DNA of 64,000 bases from Geothrix limicola (GTDB lineage: Bacteria > Acidobacteriota > Holophagae > Holophagales > Holophagaceae), in NCBI RefSeq assembly GCF_030268085.1, contig NZ_BSDE01000003.1, positions 310,001 to 374,000 of the forward strand. The letters run 5' to 3'. The translations under genes were made by a program, and so were the position numbers. Below, piece after piece: positions 36,143-45,900 of the stretch. The notes under the pieces are model-generated. The model searched no databases. It saw only the letters and a list, made by a program, of their open reading frames with translations, and had not been told where the DNA came from. Each line of letters opens with the position of its first letter. Position 1 is the stretch's first letter.

Positions 36143-36556
36143 ATGGCCACCAAGAAGACCCCCAAAGCCTCCCTCCCCGATCAGCTGCCGAAGTTCGTCG
36201 TGACGCGCCCCACGGGCAAGCTCGATACGTTCACGAGCCCGCGGCCCGGGCGGCCCTTCACGATCACCTTCGAGACGGAGGAGTTCACCTGCCTCTGCCC
36301 GCTCACGGGCCAGCCGGACTTCGCCAAGCTGCGCATCCTCTACCAGCCCGATCAGCTCTGCGTCGAATCGAAGTCGCTCAAGCTCTACCTCTGGAGCTTC
36401 CGCGACCAGGGCGCCTTCCACGAAGCCGTCACCAACCAGATCCTCGACGACCTCGTGAAGGCCACCCAGCCACAGTGGATGCGCGTCGAAGGTGACTTCC
36501 TCATCCGCGGCGGCATCCGCACCCTGGTGGTGGCCGAACACGGGAAAAAGCAATGA
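36143..36556 (+). CDS. queF: NADPH-dependent 7-cyano-7-deazaguanine reductase QueF
   Basis: A 137-residue unimodular QueF reducing the nitrile preQ0 to the amine preQ1. The catalytic Cys52 is in [10 protein letters not shown], with the family segment [21 protein letters not shown] split here by residue (Glu75 substrate contact, Glu94). Length is typical for the short form. The start at MATKKTPK follows the right arm of the inverted-repeat unit by 22 nt, so its ribosome binding context may have been remodelled by that insertion. It is 73 nt upstream of folK, with a repeat filling that gap. Confidence 0.95.
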   Translation: MATKKTPKASLPDQLPKFVVTRPTGKLDTFTSPRPGRPFTITFETEEFTCLCPLTGQPDFAKLRILYQPDQLCVESKSLKLYLWSFRDQGAFHEAVTNQILDDLVKATQPQWMRVEGDFLIRGGIRTLVVAEHGKKQ

Positions 36557-36629
36557 AACCGCGGATGGCGCGAATTTTCGCGAAGGCGGGGTTTCCATTC
36601 GCGCCCATTCGCGTTCATTCGCGGTTCCC
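36555..36629. repeat. CGCGAAT-family intergenic repeat between queF and folK
   Basis: Fills the entire queF-folK gap. Left part GAAACCGCGGATGGCGCGAA, right part ATTCGCGTTCATTCGCGGTT; the ends (ACCGCG/CGCGGT) are inverted and CGCGAAT/ATTCGCG is repeated inside. A related copy lies at 42174-42211. Confidence 0.65.
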
Positions 36630-37100
36630 ATGAAGGCCGTCGTCGCGCTGGGCTCGAACCTCGGCGATCGCCGTGCACACCTGGACGCGGGGCTCGCGGC
36701 CCTGCGCAGCCTGGGGGCGGTGCTGCCTTCGCCGTTGGTGATGGAGACGCCGGATGAATCGGGATGCGGACCCGCCTACCTCAACACGGTGGCGATCCTC
36801 GTGACGGAGGAGGCGGATCCGCGGCGCCTGCTGGAGGCCCTGCTGCGCCTGGAACTGGCGGAGGGACGTGACCGCCAGGCGGGCCGGAACGCCCCGCGCA
36901 CGCTGGACCTGGACCTCATCACGACGGACGGCGCGCCCGGCCACTGGACCTGGGAAACGCCCGAAGACCTACGCCTCCTGGGGCCCGAACTGAGCCTGGA
37001 GCTGCCCCACCCCAGGGCCTTCAGCCGTCCCTTCGTCCTGGAACCCTGGCGAGTGCTGTCCGATCCGGGGGAATGCGGGGGCGTGATTCCGGGGAAATGA
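36630..37100 (+). CDS. folK: 2-amino-4-hydroxy-6-hydroxymethyldihydropteridine pyrophosphokinase (HPPK)
   Basis: A 156-residue HPPK, transferring pyrophosphate from ATP to 6-hydroxymethyl-dihydropterin in folate synthesis. Motifs: VALGSNLGDR at the N-terminus, CGPAYLNTVAIL, ELAEGRDRQAGRNAPRTLDL then DLI (the RTLDLDLI catalytic block) and LPHPRAFSRPFVL. The start follows the intergenic repeat directly, so the ribosome binding site is inside the repeat or weak. A CACGGAG palindrome occupies the space to the convergent S9 peptidase. Confidence 0.95.
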   Translation: MKAVVALGSNLGDRRAHLDAGLAALRSLGAVLPSPLVMETPDESGCGPAYLNTVAILVTEEADPRRLLEALLRLELAEGRDRQAGRNAPRTLDLDLITTDGAPGHWTWETPEDLRLLGPELSLELPHPRAFSRPFVLEPWRVLSDPGECGGVIPGK

Positions 37101-37204
37101 TTCACCACGGAGGCACGGGAATCACGGAGTCATTCACGGAGAGTCCCATTTTTGAACGATTTCTCCGTGTGGCTTCTCAGTGTCCTCAGTGCCTCCGTGG
37201 TGAA
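37101..37204. repeat. CACGGAG-family intergenic palindrome
   Basis: A 104-bp unit with perfect 16-bp ends: TTCACCACGGAGGCAC (37101-37116) and GTGCCTCCGTGGTGAA (37189-37204). It exactly fills the gap between the convergent folK and S9 peptidase stops and may act as a terminator. Confidence 0.8.
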
Positions 37205-37209
37205 AGCTT

Positions 37210-39213
37210 TTACTTCGTCCAGCGTTCGCACCAGCTCAGCACGGTCTCGTACCAGAGCTTGCTGTTCTGCGGCTTGGCGACGAAGTGGCATTCGTCGGGG
37301 AAGTAGAGCAGCTGGCTGGGGATGCCGCGCACCTGCAGGGTGTTGTAGAGCTGGAAGGCTTCGGTGACGGGCACGCGGTAGTCCAGTTCGCCGTGGATGA
37401 CGAGCATGGGCTTGGTCATGCCGGCGATGCCGGTGGTGGGACTCTGGGACTGCCAGCGGGCCTTGGTCTCGGCGCTCTCCCAGGGCCAGCCCTTGAACTC
37501 CCAGTGGGGGAACCAGAGCTCCTCGGTGCCCAGCTGCATGGATTCGGTGTTGAAGATGCTGGCGTGGGTGACGAAGGCGGCGAAGCGGTCGGCGTAGTGG
37601 CCCGAGATCCAGTTCACGGCGTAGCCGCCATAGCTGCCGCCGGCGGCGACGACGCGCTTGGGATCGGCGTTGGGGAACTGCTTGAGCACGGCGTCCAGCG
37701 TGTTCATGAGGTCGGTCATGACGGCGCCGTTCCAGTCGCCGCTGATGGCGTCGCAGTAGGCCTGGCCGAAGCCCGTCGACCCGCGGGGGTTGGGCAGCAC
37801 GGTGATGAAGCCGCGGCTGGCCCAGGCCTGGGCGTTCCAGCGGGGATGCCAGGCGTCGGCCCAGTCGCCCTGGGGGCCGCCGTGGATCACGAAGGCCACG
37901 GGGTAGCGCTTGGCGGGGTCATAGCCCACGGGCTTGACGATGAAGGCGTGGGTCTTCGTGGGCTTACCATCCACGGGCAGGGTGTCCACCCAGAGGTCCT
38001 CGCCCTTGTTGAGGCCCAGCTCCTTGGCGAGCGCCTCGTTGTGGTGCGAAGCGCGGGCCGTCTGGCCGGTCTTGAGGTCCAGCGAGTAGAGGTCGGTCGG
38101 CGTCGTCAGGCTGGTGGAGACCAGCACGACCTGATCCTTGGAGGCGGTGAAGCCTTCGATGTGCAGGTTGGTGCTGAGGCGCTGCACGGTCTGGCCGTCC
38201 CAGCGGAAGAGGTCCGCGTGGCCCTGGCGCTCGCTGACGCCCAGCAGATCGGAACCCTGCCACTGGAAGTCGCCGAAGCCCAGGTCGAAGGCCTGGGTGC
38301 TGCGCACGATCTCTCCGCTGGCGCGGTCCATGACCCAGAGCTCCCACTTGTCGGCCTCGAAGCCGGGCCGGCGCTGGGCGCGCCAGGCCAGGTACTTGCC
38401 GTCCGGCGAGTAGCGAGGCGTGTTGTCCATGGCCGGGTTGTTGGAGACCTTCTTGGCGGCGCCGCCGGCGAGGGGCACTTCGTAGATCTCGCCGTTGGTG
38501 CTGGTGGCCTTGGTCTGCTCGGGGGCCGACTCGAAGGCCAGGGCCTTGCTGTCCGGGGCCCAGGCGTACCCGTCGCCCGCCGACACCCCGGCGTAGTTGG
38601 GCACGTCCGTTGTGAAGCCCGCGGTCAGGTCGCGCGGCGCGGCGCTGCCGTCGCTGGGCACGACGAAGAGGTGGCTCACCTGCTGGGCATCCTTCCACTC
38701 GTTCCAGTGGCGGTAGCTCAGCGTGTTGAAAAGGCGACCCGAAACCTTGGATTCCTCCTTGGCCTTGAGGTAGGCGGCGTTCTCGGCGTCATTGCCGCTG
38801 GGCACGGTGGTGCTGAGGAAGGCGATCCACTTGCCGTCGGGGCTCCAGGTCTGGCCTTCGGCGCTGCCGCTCAGTTTCGTGAGCTGCTTCTTCTCCTTGG
38901 TGGCGAGGTTGAGGATCCACACCTGGCCGCCGGACTGGTAGGCCAGCTTCTTGCCGTCGGGGCTGAAGCGGGGCCGGGACTGGCTGCCGGTGCCGAGATC
39001 CAGCTCCTTGGCTCCGCCGGAAGCGGCCTTGAACCAGATCCGATTCACGCTCTTGTTGGCCGCGAAATCCACGCTGCCCACCTGGTAGGCCAGGGCACCC
39101 GTGGAGGCGATCTGCGGATCGGCGACCTTCTTGACCTTGAAGAGGTCGTCTACCTGCATCGGGCGCGAGGCTAGAAGGGCCAGGGAGGCCGTGAAGAGAA
39201 GGGCGGTGCGCAT
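37210..39213 (-). CDS. Exported S9-family prolyl oligopeptidase / acylaminoacyl peptidase
   Basis: A 667-residue serine peptidase. A signal-like N-terminus (MRTALLFTASLALLAS) precedes a beta-propeller (about 30-400) with repeated TolB/WD40-like blades (RFSPDGKKLAYQ, WSPDGKWIAFLS, RYSPDGKYLAW). The alpha/beta-hydrolase domain (about 410-667) has the nucleophile in AAGGSYGGYAVNW, Asp in VIHGELDYRVPV and His in FPDECHF. It is expected to trim peptides in the periplasm, as does the M2 enzyme. Neighbours are convergent folK and the acyl-CoA dehydrogenase upstream. Confidence 0.94.
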   Translation of the reverse strand: MRTALLFTASLALLASRPMQVDDLFKVKKVADPQIASTGALAYQVGSVDFAANKSVNRIWFKAASGGAKELDLGTGSQSRPRFSPDGKKLAYQSGGQVWILNLATKEKKQLTKLSGSAEGQTWSPDGKWIAFLSTTVPSGNDAENAAYLKAKEESKVSGRLFNTLSYRHWNEWKDAQQVSHLFVVPSDGSAAPRDLTAGFTTDVPNYAGVSAGDGYAWAPDSKALAFESAPEQTKATSTNGEIYEVPLAGGAAKKVSNNPAMDNTPRYSPDGKYLAWRAQRRPGFEADKWELWVMDRASGEIVRSTQAFDLGFGDFQWQGSDLLGVSERQGHADLFRWDGQTVQRLSTNLHIEGFTASKDQVVLVSTSLTTPTDLYSLDLKTGQTARASHHNEALAKELGLNKGEDLWVDTLPVDGKPTKTHAFIVKPVGYDPAKRYPVAFVIHGGPQGDWADAWHPRWNAQAWASRGFITVLPNPRGSTGFGQAYCDAISGDWNGAVMTDLMNTLDAVLKQFPNADPKRVVAAGGSYGGYAVNWISGHYADRFAAFVTHASIFNTESMQLGTEELWFPHWEFKGWPWESAETKARWQSQSPTTGIAGMTKPMLVIHGELDYRVPVTEAFQLYNTLQVRGIPSQLLYFPDECHFVAKPQNSKLWYETVLSWCERWTK

Positions 39214-39322
39214 GGGAACTCCGGGAACAGACGCGGTGGTGGGCTTGGCTCGGACACCGCGTGGGGATGCAGGAGGGAGGACGCAGAAGGCGCGAGGCGT
39301 CGAGACGGTCCCCTCGGTCAGG

Positions 39323-40480
39323 TCAGTATTCGGAAAGGAGGTACCGCGCGATCACGGTGCGCTGGATCTCGCTGGTGCCTTCGCCGATGGTGCAGAGCTT
39401 CACGTCCCGGTAGTACTTCTCCACCGGGTAGTCCTTGATGTAGCCGTAGCCGCCGAGGATCTGCACGGCCTGATCGGCGACCCGGCAGGCGACCTCGGAG
39501 CTGTAGAGCTTGGCCATGCTGGCGGCCTTGGCGTAGGGCAGGCCTGCATCCTTCAGTCCCGCGGCGCGGTAGATGAGCAGGCGCGCGGCCTCGATCTCCA
39601 TGCCCATATCCGCCAGCTTGAACTGGATGCCCTGGTGGTCGGCGAGGGGGTGTCCGAAGGTGTGGCGGATCTTGCTGTAGCGCACGGCCTCTTCGAAGGC
39701 GCCCTGGGCCATTCCGAGGCCCAGGGCCCCGATGCTGATGCGGCCGCCGTCCAGGGTGCGCATGGCCTGCTTGAAGCCGACGCCGTCCTCTCCCAGCAGG
39801 TTGGCCTCGGGCACCTTCACGTCCTCCATGATGAGCTCGGAGGTGTCGCTGGCGCGCAGGCCCAGCTTGTTCTCCTGCTTGCCCGGGCGGAAGCCGTTCA
39901 TGCCCTTCTCCAGCACGAAGGCGCTGATGCCATCGGCATTGCTGTGCCCGAATTCAGGCGGTCGCGTGCGGGCCATGACGACGAAGATGTCGCCGTAGGT
40001 GCCGTGGGTGATGAAGGTCTTGGTGCCGTTCAGGATGTAGTGGGAACCTTCCTTCTTGGCGGTGGTGCGCAGGGAACCCGCGTCACTGCCCGATCCCGGC
40101 TCGGTGAGGCCCCAGGCACCGAGGGCCTTGCCGCTGGCCAGGGGCTTGAGGTAGGCCTGCTTCTGCCGTTCGTCGCCCATGGTGTAGATGTGGTTGCTGC
40201 AGAGGCTGTTGTGGGCGGCCACGGTGATGCCCACGGAGCCATCCACCCGGGAGAGCTCTTCGACGACGACGGCGTATTCGGCGTAGCCCATGCCCGCGCC
40301 CCCGTATTCCTCGGGAAAGATGACGCCCATCATGCCCATCTCGCCGAGCTGCTTGACCACCTCGAAGGGGAAGCTCTTGGCCTCGTCCCAGGCCATGACG
40401 TGGGGGCGGATCTCCTTTTCGGCGAACTTTCGCACCTCAAGGCGCAGGGCTTCGACGTGCTCGGGGAGGGTGACGTCCAT
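39323..40480 (-). CDS. Acyl-CoA dehydrogenase
   Basis: A 385-residue FAD enzyme of the acyl-CoA dehydrogenase family, oxidising acyl-CoA to enoyl-CoA. Features: [20 protein letters not shown], the FAD/substrate stretch [42 protein letters not shown] and catalytic Glu367 in [13 protein letters not shown]. Glu at this place is typical of short/medium-chain and branched-chain members; chain length cannot be read from sequence. GAGG 6 nt upstream supports the start. Electron-transfer flavoprotein genes are not in the window. Confidence 0.95.
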   Translation of the reverse strand: MDVTLPEHVEALRLEVRKFAEKEIRPHVMAWDEAKSFPFEVVKQLGEMGMMGVIFPEEYGGAGMGYAEYAVVVEELSRVDGSVGITVAAHNSLCSNHIYTMGDERQKQAYLKPLASGKALGAWGLTEPGSGSDAGSLRTTAKKEGSHYILNGTKTFITHGTYGDIFVVMARTRPPEFGHSNADGISAFVLEKGMNGFRPGKQENKLGLRASDTSELIMEDVKVPEANLLGEDGVGFKQAMRTLDGGRISIGALGLGMAQGAFEEAVRYSKIRHTFGHPLADHQGIQFKLADMGMEIEAARLLIYRAAGLKDAGLPYAKAASMAKLYSSEVACRVADQAVQILGGYGYIKDYPVEKYYRDVKLCTIGEGTSEIQRTVIARYLLSEY

Positions 40481-40503
40481 GGAAGCCTCGCGGAGAGGAC
40501 GGC

Positions 40504-42087
40504 CTAGAGGGTGGTCCCGACCGTCGCGGATGCGCTACGGGAGAGGAGCTGCTTCTTCTGCAGGAGGGTTTCGGCCTCGGGCATGACTTCGAGGGCCTTG
40601 AGGATGAAGGGATCCTTCTCGCACTGGATCTTAAAGCCGGCCTCGATGCCGTAGGCGACGTTCTGCATCTCGATGGAGATCTGCTCCTGGATGAGGTCGC
40701 GATTGGCCTCCCAGTCCTTGTCCGTGATGGGCGGCAGCTTCTGTTCCAGGGCCCAGCTGCGGAAGCGGCCCAGGATGACGTCGTCGGCGTGCTGGCCGGG
40801 CTTGATGCCGAAGTGCTCCTTCTCGTGGACGGCGAAGCGGAAGAAGGCCGAGTGCTGGAAGCGGAAGCTGATCATGAACTCGTTCGGCTTGATGAAGGGC
40901 ATGGCGTAGTCGGGGTTGATGCCGCCGCCGCCGTAGACCGTGCGGTTGAGGTCGGTCTTGAAGGCCGGGCCCTGGGGCTTGGCGTCCTTCTCGTCCTCGG
41001 GATTGTAGTAGTCGTCCAGGCCGTGGGTGTAGTCGCGCTGGATGCTGCGGCCCGAAGGCGTGTAGTAGCGGGCGGTGGTGAGCGCCAGGCCGCGGGAGCG
41101 GTTGATGGTGAGCACGCTCTGCACGAGGCCCTTGCCCCAGCTGGTCTGGCCGAGGACGAGTCCGCGGTCGTGATCCTGGATGGCGCCGGTGACGATCTCG
41201 CTGGCGCTGGCCGATCCGCGGTTGATGAGGATGACGAGGGGGAAGGGATCGAGCTGGGCGCCCTTGCTCGTGCGGGTCTGGTTCTCGTCGCGCCCGTCGC
41301 GGCCCTTCTGGCTGACGATGAGCTGGTCGGGGCCCAGCAGCTGGCGGCAGATGCCGATGGCCGCGTCGAGCACGCCGCCGCCGTTGTTGCGCAGGTCGAG
41401 GATGAGCTGCTTCATGCCCTGCTTCTTCAGCGTGGTGACGGCCTTCTCGAATTCCTCGGAGGTGGTCTCGCCGAAATCCTTGATGAGGATGAAACCCGTC
41501 GTGGGGTTCAGCATGAAGCTGTAGTAGACGCTGTTGGTGGGCACTTCGGCCCGGGCGATGGAGAAGTGCAGCAGCTCGGCGATGCCCGCGCGCTGAATGG
41601 CGAGCTCGACCAGGGTGCCCTTCTCGCCGCGCAGCTTCTGAAGCGCGCCGTTGGAGGTCATGCCCTCGGTGCTGGTGCCATCGATCTCCTTGATGATGTC
41701 GCCGGAGCGCACGCCCTGATGTTCGGCGGGGCCGCCCTTCATGGGGCTGATGATGGCGATGCCCTGGTCGTGCTGCTGGATGATGGCGCCGATGCCGTAG
41801 AAGGAACCCTTCTGCTCCTCGCGCAGCAGCCTGAATTCGCTTTCATCCATGTAGTTCGAATGGGGGTCGAGGGTGTGCAGCATGCCCTGGATGGTGGCGT
41901 GGGTCAGCTGCCGGGGCGCGGGGGGCTCGGGGCTCTGCTTCTGCACCAGGTCCATGATCTCGGTCAGGGTGTCGAGGCTGCGCTGGCGGGAAGTCTCACC
42001 GCCCGAGCGGGCCAGCAGGGGACCCGCCACGGCCACCGTGGCCGCCATCATCATCCACATCCAATTGCGCTTGATAAAACGGGCCAT
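40504..42087 (-). CDS. C-terminal processing peptidase (S41A, CtpA/Prc-type)
   Basis: A 527-residue periplasmic protease anchored by an N-terminal hydrophobic segment (about 9-26). PDZ domain about 95-175 ([31 protein letters not shown]). Core: [18 protein letters not shown], nucleophile Ser in [20 protein letters not shown] (about 296) and catalytic Lys in SWGKGLVQS (about 319). The C-terminal about 150 residues form the usual helical extension. AGGAG 5 nt before the ATG. It degrades or trims proteins by their C-termini in the envelope. It is 23 nt upstream of the acyl-CoA dehydrogenase gene. Confidence 0.95.
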   Translation of the reverse strand: MARFIKRNWMWMMMAATVAVAGPLLARSGGETSRQRSLDTLTEIMDLVQKQSPEPPAPRQLTHATIQGMLHTLDPHSNYMDESEFRLLREEQKGSFYGIGAIIQQHDQGIAIISPMKGGPAEHQGVRSGDIIKEIDGTSTEGMTSNGALQKLRGEKGTLVELAIQRAGIAELLHFSIARAEVPTNSVYYSFMLNPTTGFILIKDFGETTSEEFEKAVTTLKKQGMKQLILDLRNNGGGVLDAAIGICRQLLGPDQLIVSQKGRDGRDENQTRTSKGAQLDPFPLVILINRGSASASEIVTGAIQDHDRGLVLGQTSWGKGLVQSVLTINRSRGLALTTARYYTPSGRSIQRDYTHGLDDYYNPEDEKDAKPQGPAFKTDLNRTVYGGGGINPDYAMPFIKPNEFMISFRFQHSAFFRFAVHEKEHFGIKPGQHADDVILGRFRSWALEQKLPPITDKDWEANRDLIQEQISIEMQNVAYGIEAGFKIQCEKDPFILKALEVMPEAETLLQKKQLLSRSASATVGTTL

Positions 42088-42173
42088 GAGGCTCCTGGGG
42101 AGAGTCCTCCCAGGATACGCCCGAGCCGTTCCGAGGGCGAATGCTGGTTCCCGGAGGGTGCCTGGGGGAAGAC

Positions 42174-42211
42174 TTGGAACCGCGAATGTCGCGAATGAAC
42201 GCGAATAAGAA
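42174..42211. repeat. CGCGAAT-family intergenic repeat
   Basis: TTGGAACCGCGAATGTCGCG followed by AATGAACGCGAATAAG. It matches the folK-proximal repeat in reverse orientation (GGAACCGCGAATG core). It lies in the gap between gmk and the processing peptidase; the rest of that gap is A/T-richer and contains a CCTTTTA/TAAAAGG inverted pair. Confidence 0.6.
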
Positions 42212-42273
42212 TGCGTAAAAGCACGTGTTTAGATCACGGCTCAGTGCCTTTTATCTGCTTGCCTAAAAGGTGG

Positions 42274-42888
42274 TCAGAACCCTTCGAGGATCCGCTGGGC
42301 GACGGGGGCCATGCGTTCGCGGCTGGCGCGGGTGGCGTAGACGATGCTTTCGAGCTGCTGGTAGGCGAGCTCGAGATCGTCATTGAGGATGAGGTAGTCG
42401 TAGGCGTGGTACAGCTCCAGCTCATGGCGTGCGTGCCTGAGGCGGATGCCGATCTGCTCGTCCGTGTCCTTGCCCCGGCTCCGCAGGCGCCGCTCCAGGG
42501 CCGCCGCCGAGGGGGGCAGGATGAAGATCATGCGGGCGTCGGGGATGGCTCGCCGCAGGTTCAGGGCCCCCGTCGTCTCGATGTCGAGCAGCACGTCGCG
42601 GCCCGTGGCCAGGACGCCGTTCAGCCAGGCCCGGCCCGTGCCGTAGCGGTGGCCGTAGACCTGCACCCACTCCACGAAGCCGTCCTCGCGGACCATGGTC
42701 TCGAAGCGGTCGTCGTCGATGAAGAAGTAGTCGCGGCCGTCCACCTCGCCGGGCCGCGGCTTCCGGGTCGTGAAGGAGATGGAGAAGCTCAGGTCGGGCA
42801 CGCTTTGCACCAGCCGCTGGGCGAGGGTGGACTTGCCCGCGCCGGACGGCGCGGAGACCACGAACACGTTGCCTGGATGCTGGATCAA
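42274..42888 (-). CDS. gmk: Guanylate kinase
   Basis: A 204-residue GMP kinase (ATP + GMP to ADP + GDP). The P-loop SAPSGAGKSTL is near residue 15, followed by SISFTTRKPRPGEVDGRDY, VEWVQVYGHRYGT, DVLLDIETTGALN and IFILPPS. The start is probably the TTG at 42888, which has GGAGG 5 nt upstream; another TTG at 42900 is directly abutted by GGAGG and is less likely. No ATG fits. It lies downstream of the receiver-PEP-synthase fusion on the same strand. Confidence 0.94.
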   Translation of the reverse strand: MIQHPGNVFVVSAPSGAGKSTLAQRLVQSVPDLSFSISFTTRKPRPGEVDGRDYFFIDDDRFETMVREDGFVEWVQVYGHRYGTGRAWLNGVLATGRDVLLDIETTGALNLRRAIPDARMIFILPPSAAALERRLRSRGKDTDEQIGIRLRHARHELELYHAYDYLILNDDLELAYQQLESIVYATRASRERMAPVAQRILEGF

Positions 42889-42975
42889 GGGCCCCTCCAA
42901 CCTCCACTTTAGCGGAAGCGCTGCCCAGGCTGCTTTGAGGGGGCAGGACCTGCCCGCAGGCCCTGGTCCCGCGGG

Positions 42976-45900
42976 CTAATCGAAGGTCTCGGGCTCCGGT
43001 GCGGGCTTGGGCGCCTGCTTGAAGATGGCCGAGGCGCTGCGCCGCCCATCCATGACGATGTGCAGGGGCGCATCCACCCGGCTGTGCACGAGGCAGCCCG
43101 ATCGCGAGACCACCGGCTGTTGGCGCAGCCAATCCCAGTCCAGGCGGCTCGATCCCCGCGGGTAGGGCACGGTGAAGTAGCCGATGTTGAGCGAGGTCAC
43201 GTTGTGGAAGAAGTGGGAGCCCAGCGAGGCGTCCGCCTGGAAATGCTCCATGGCGTATTCGACGATGACCTGGGCGCAGGAGATCATGGACCAGGTGATG
43301 GGGATGCCCAGGTGCCGGTCGTTGCTGCCCCAGCGGCCCGGGCCCAGCAGCACGTACTTGCCGCCCTCCGTGCGGAAATGGTCGTTGAGGTGCTCCAGCT
43401 GCACGGCCAGGGCGGGAGTCTCGAACTTGTCGAAGCCGTCGGGATCCACCCACACGATGTCGCGCAGGCCCTCGACCATGCCGTTGCCCACGCACTTTTC
43501 CGAAAAGAGGAAGAGGTCCTCGGGCACGAGGTCCGAAGCCACCAGGTTCACCTCGCCGTTGTCGAGGAGCTGGTGCTTGATCTGCAGCAGGGTGAAGGTG
43601 GGTTTGCCGCTGTTGGGATCCTTGTCCAGGTTCACGGCGAACTCGATCTCGACGGGCGTCTCCATGGCCTCGCGGATGAGTTCGAGCAGGCGTTGCAGGA
43701 TCTTGGCCAGGGGAAACTGGTCGTACTTGAGGATGTTCCGGAAGTTCACGATGCGGGCGCCTGGGCTGTCCAGGCCGTCGCGGATGCGGTCGTCGTTGTT
43801 GTCCCAGACCGAGGCGCAGTGCTGGAGGGCGCCGTCCTTCTCGGCCTCCGAGATGTCGAGGGTGAGCAGGGTGGCATCCTCGCCGCCGTAGAGGTCCACC
43901 GAGGTCTGGCTCATGTCCAGGGCGTAGAACTGCTTCTGCGTGGTGCGCAGCTGCTCCTTGGGCGGCAGCATGTCCATCTCCGGATAGGGCGGCGCGAAGC
44001 GGTAGGTCTTTCCGCCTTCCACGACGTACTTCCCGAGGCCCACGGCGATGTTGGCGATGCCGTCCTGGGGCTGGGTGTAGGCCACGGGGTAGTAGTTGAA
44101 GGATTGCGCCACGCCGGAGATGTGCGGGTAGAAGCGGTCACCGAAGCGGCTGCCCGAGACCTCCTGGATGAGGATGGCCATCTGCTCTTCCTCGATCTTG
44201 TAGTCGATGGCCGTGAAGTAGGAGCGCGAGGCCTTCGAGTAGACCGAGGCGTAGACCAGCTTGATGGCCTCCGTGAGCTGGGCCTCGCGGACGGCCGGAT
44301 CGGGATCGTTGTTGGGCAGGAAGAAGGTGTTGTAGAGGCCCGCGAAGGGATGGGACAGGCTGTCCTCCAGCAGGCCCGAGGAGCGCACTGCCAGGGGCAC
44401 CTTGGCGTGCTTGGTGAGGAAGAGACGCAGCTTGGCCACCAGCTCGGGGGAGAGCGAGCCCATGAGGAAGCGCCGCTTGATGGCGTCGTCGTCCACGTCG
44501 TTCTGCAGCATCTGGCGCAGGCCGTTGCGGGTGATGAAGCTGTTGAACTCCTCGGTGCCGATGATGGCCGAGCGGGGGATGCGGATGCTCGCGTCGGGCA
44601 GCAGGTTGTCCAGGTCCAGCCTGGAGAGGAGGGAATGCATGAAGGCGACGCCGCGGCCCTTGCCGCCCATGGAGCCCGGCGCCAGGCGGAGGATGTTGGG
44701 CTCGTCCTTGGGGGTGGATTCCGTCAGGGGGATCACCTTGCCCAGCGTCCTCATGCGCTGCACGTAGTCGCCCACGTTGATGAGGAAGGTGCGCATCTCC
44801 TCGGGATCGCGGTAGTCCGTGATGCGGAACTTGGCCAGCACGCGGGCCACCTGCACCTCGCCGCGGGCCATGATCCAGGCCGAAAAATGGTTGCGGGAGG
44901 CGTGGTAGACGAGGGATTCCACGGGCACCGTGCGCAGCTTGGCCTGCAGGTCCTCCATGTCCGTGGCCCGGGTGATCTCGGCGCCGTTGGCGTCGCGGAA
45001 GATGAAGTCGCCGAACCCCAGGCTTTCGTAGAAGAAGTTGGAGAGTTCGGCGCCGAGGGTGTACGAGTTCTTGTTGAGGAAGCCGCTGTTGATGGCCGTG
45101 GCCCAGGATTCCTTGAAGGGGTCGGACGACTGCAGCAGGGTGGGCAGGTGGGGGTTGCGGTCCTTCAGGGCCTTGATGAGCTTGATGCCGGCCTCGCGGT
45201 CCAGCACCCCGTCCTTGGGGAACTTGCGGTCCGTGATGAGGCAGAGCATGTAGTCCTGGTACTTGTCGCAGAAGGCCATGGCCTCTTCGTACGTCGTGGC
45301 CAGGATCACCTTGGGCCGGACGCGCATGGAGAGCGTGCGCGTCATGCCGTCGATGGCCTGGTCCTTGGCGAGGCGCGTCGTCTGCTTGAGGATCTCGGCG
45401 TAGAGGATGGGCAGGTACCGCGAGTAGTAGCGGATGCTGTCTTCGACGAGCAGGATGACGCGCGTGAGGCCGACCGCCGTGTCGTTCTCGACGTTGGCGC
45501 GGTCCTCCATGAACTTCACCATGGCCATGAAGATCTCGGGATTGCCGTTCCACACGAAAATCTGGTCGTAGTGGCGGTGCAGCTCCTGGCGCCGCCGGTC
45601 CATGGCGCCCACTTCGACATTGTCGTTGAGCAGCAGGTAGATGGGGATCCGCGGTGCGGCCTTCTTGAGGGCTCTGGACAATTCGAGGTGGCCGCCCTGG
45701 CCGAGGCGGCTCATGACGATGATCATGTCGAAGTGGCGGGTGGAGCACTTCTCCAGGGCTTCTTCCACCGTGGAGACGTTGATGACCCGGGGCGGGTTGC
45801 TCATGTTGAGCTGGTAGTAGCCGTCGAAGAGGATCTCGGTGAGCAGGCCGTCCTGCTCCAGCGTGAAGGCGTCGAAGGCCGGGGCCACCAGCAGGATCTC

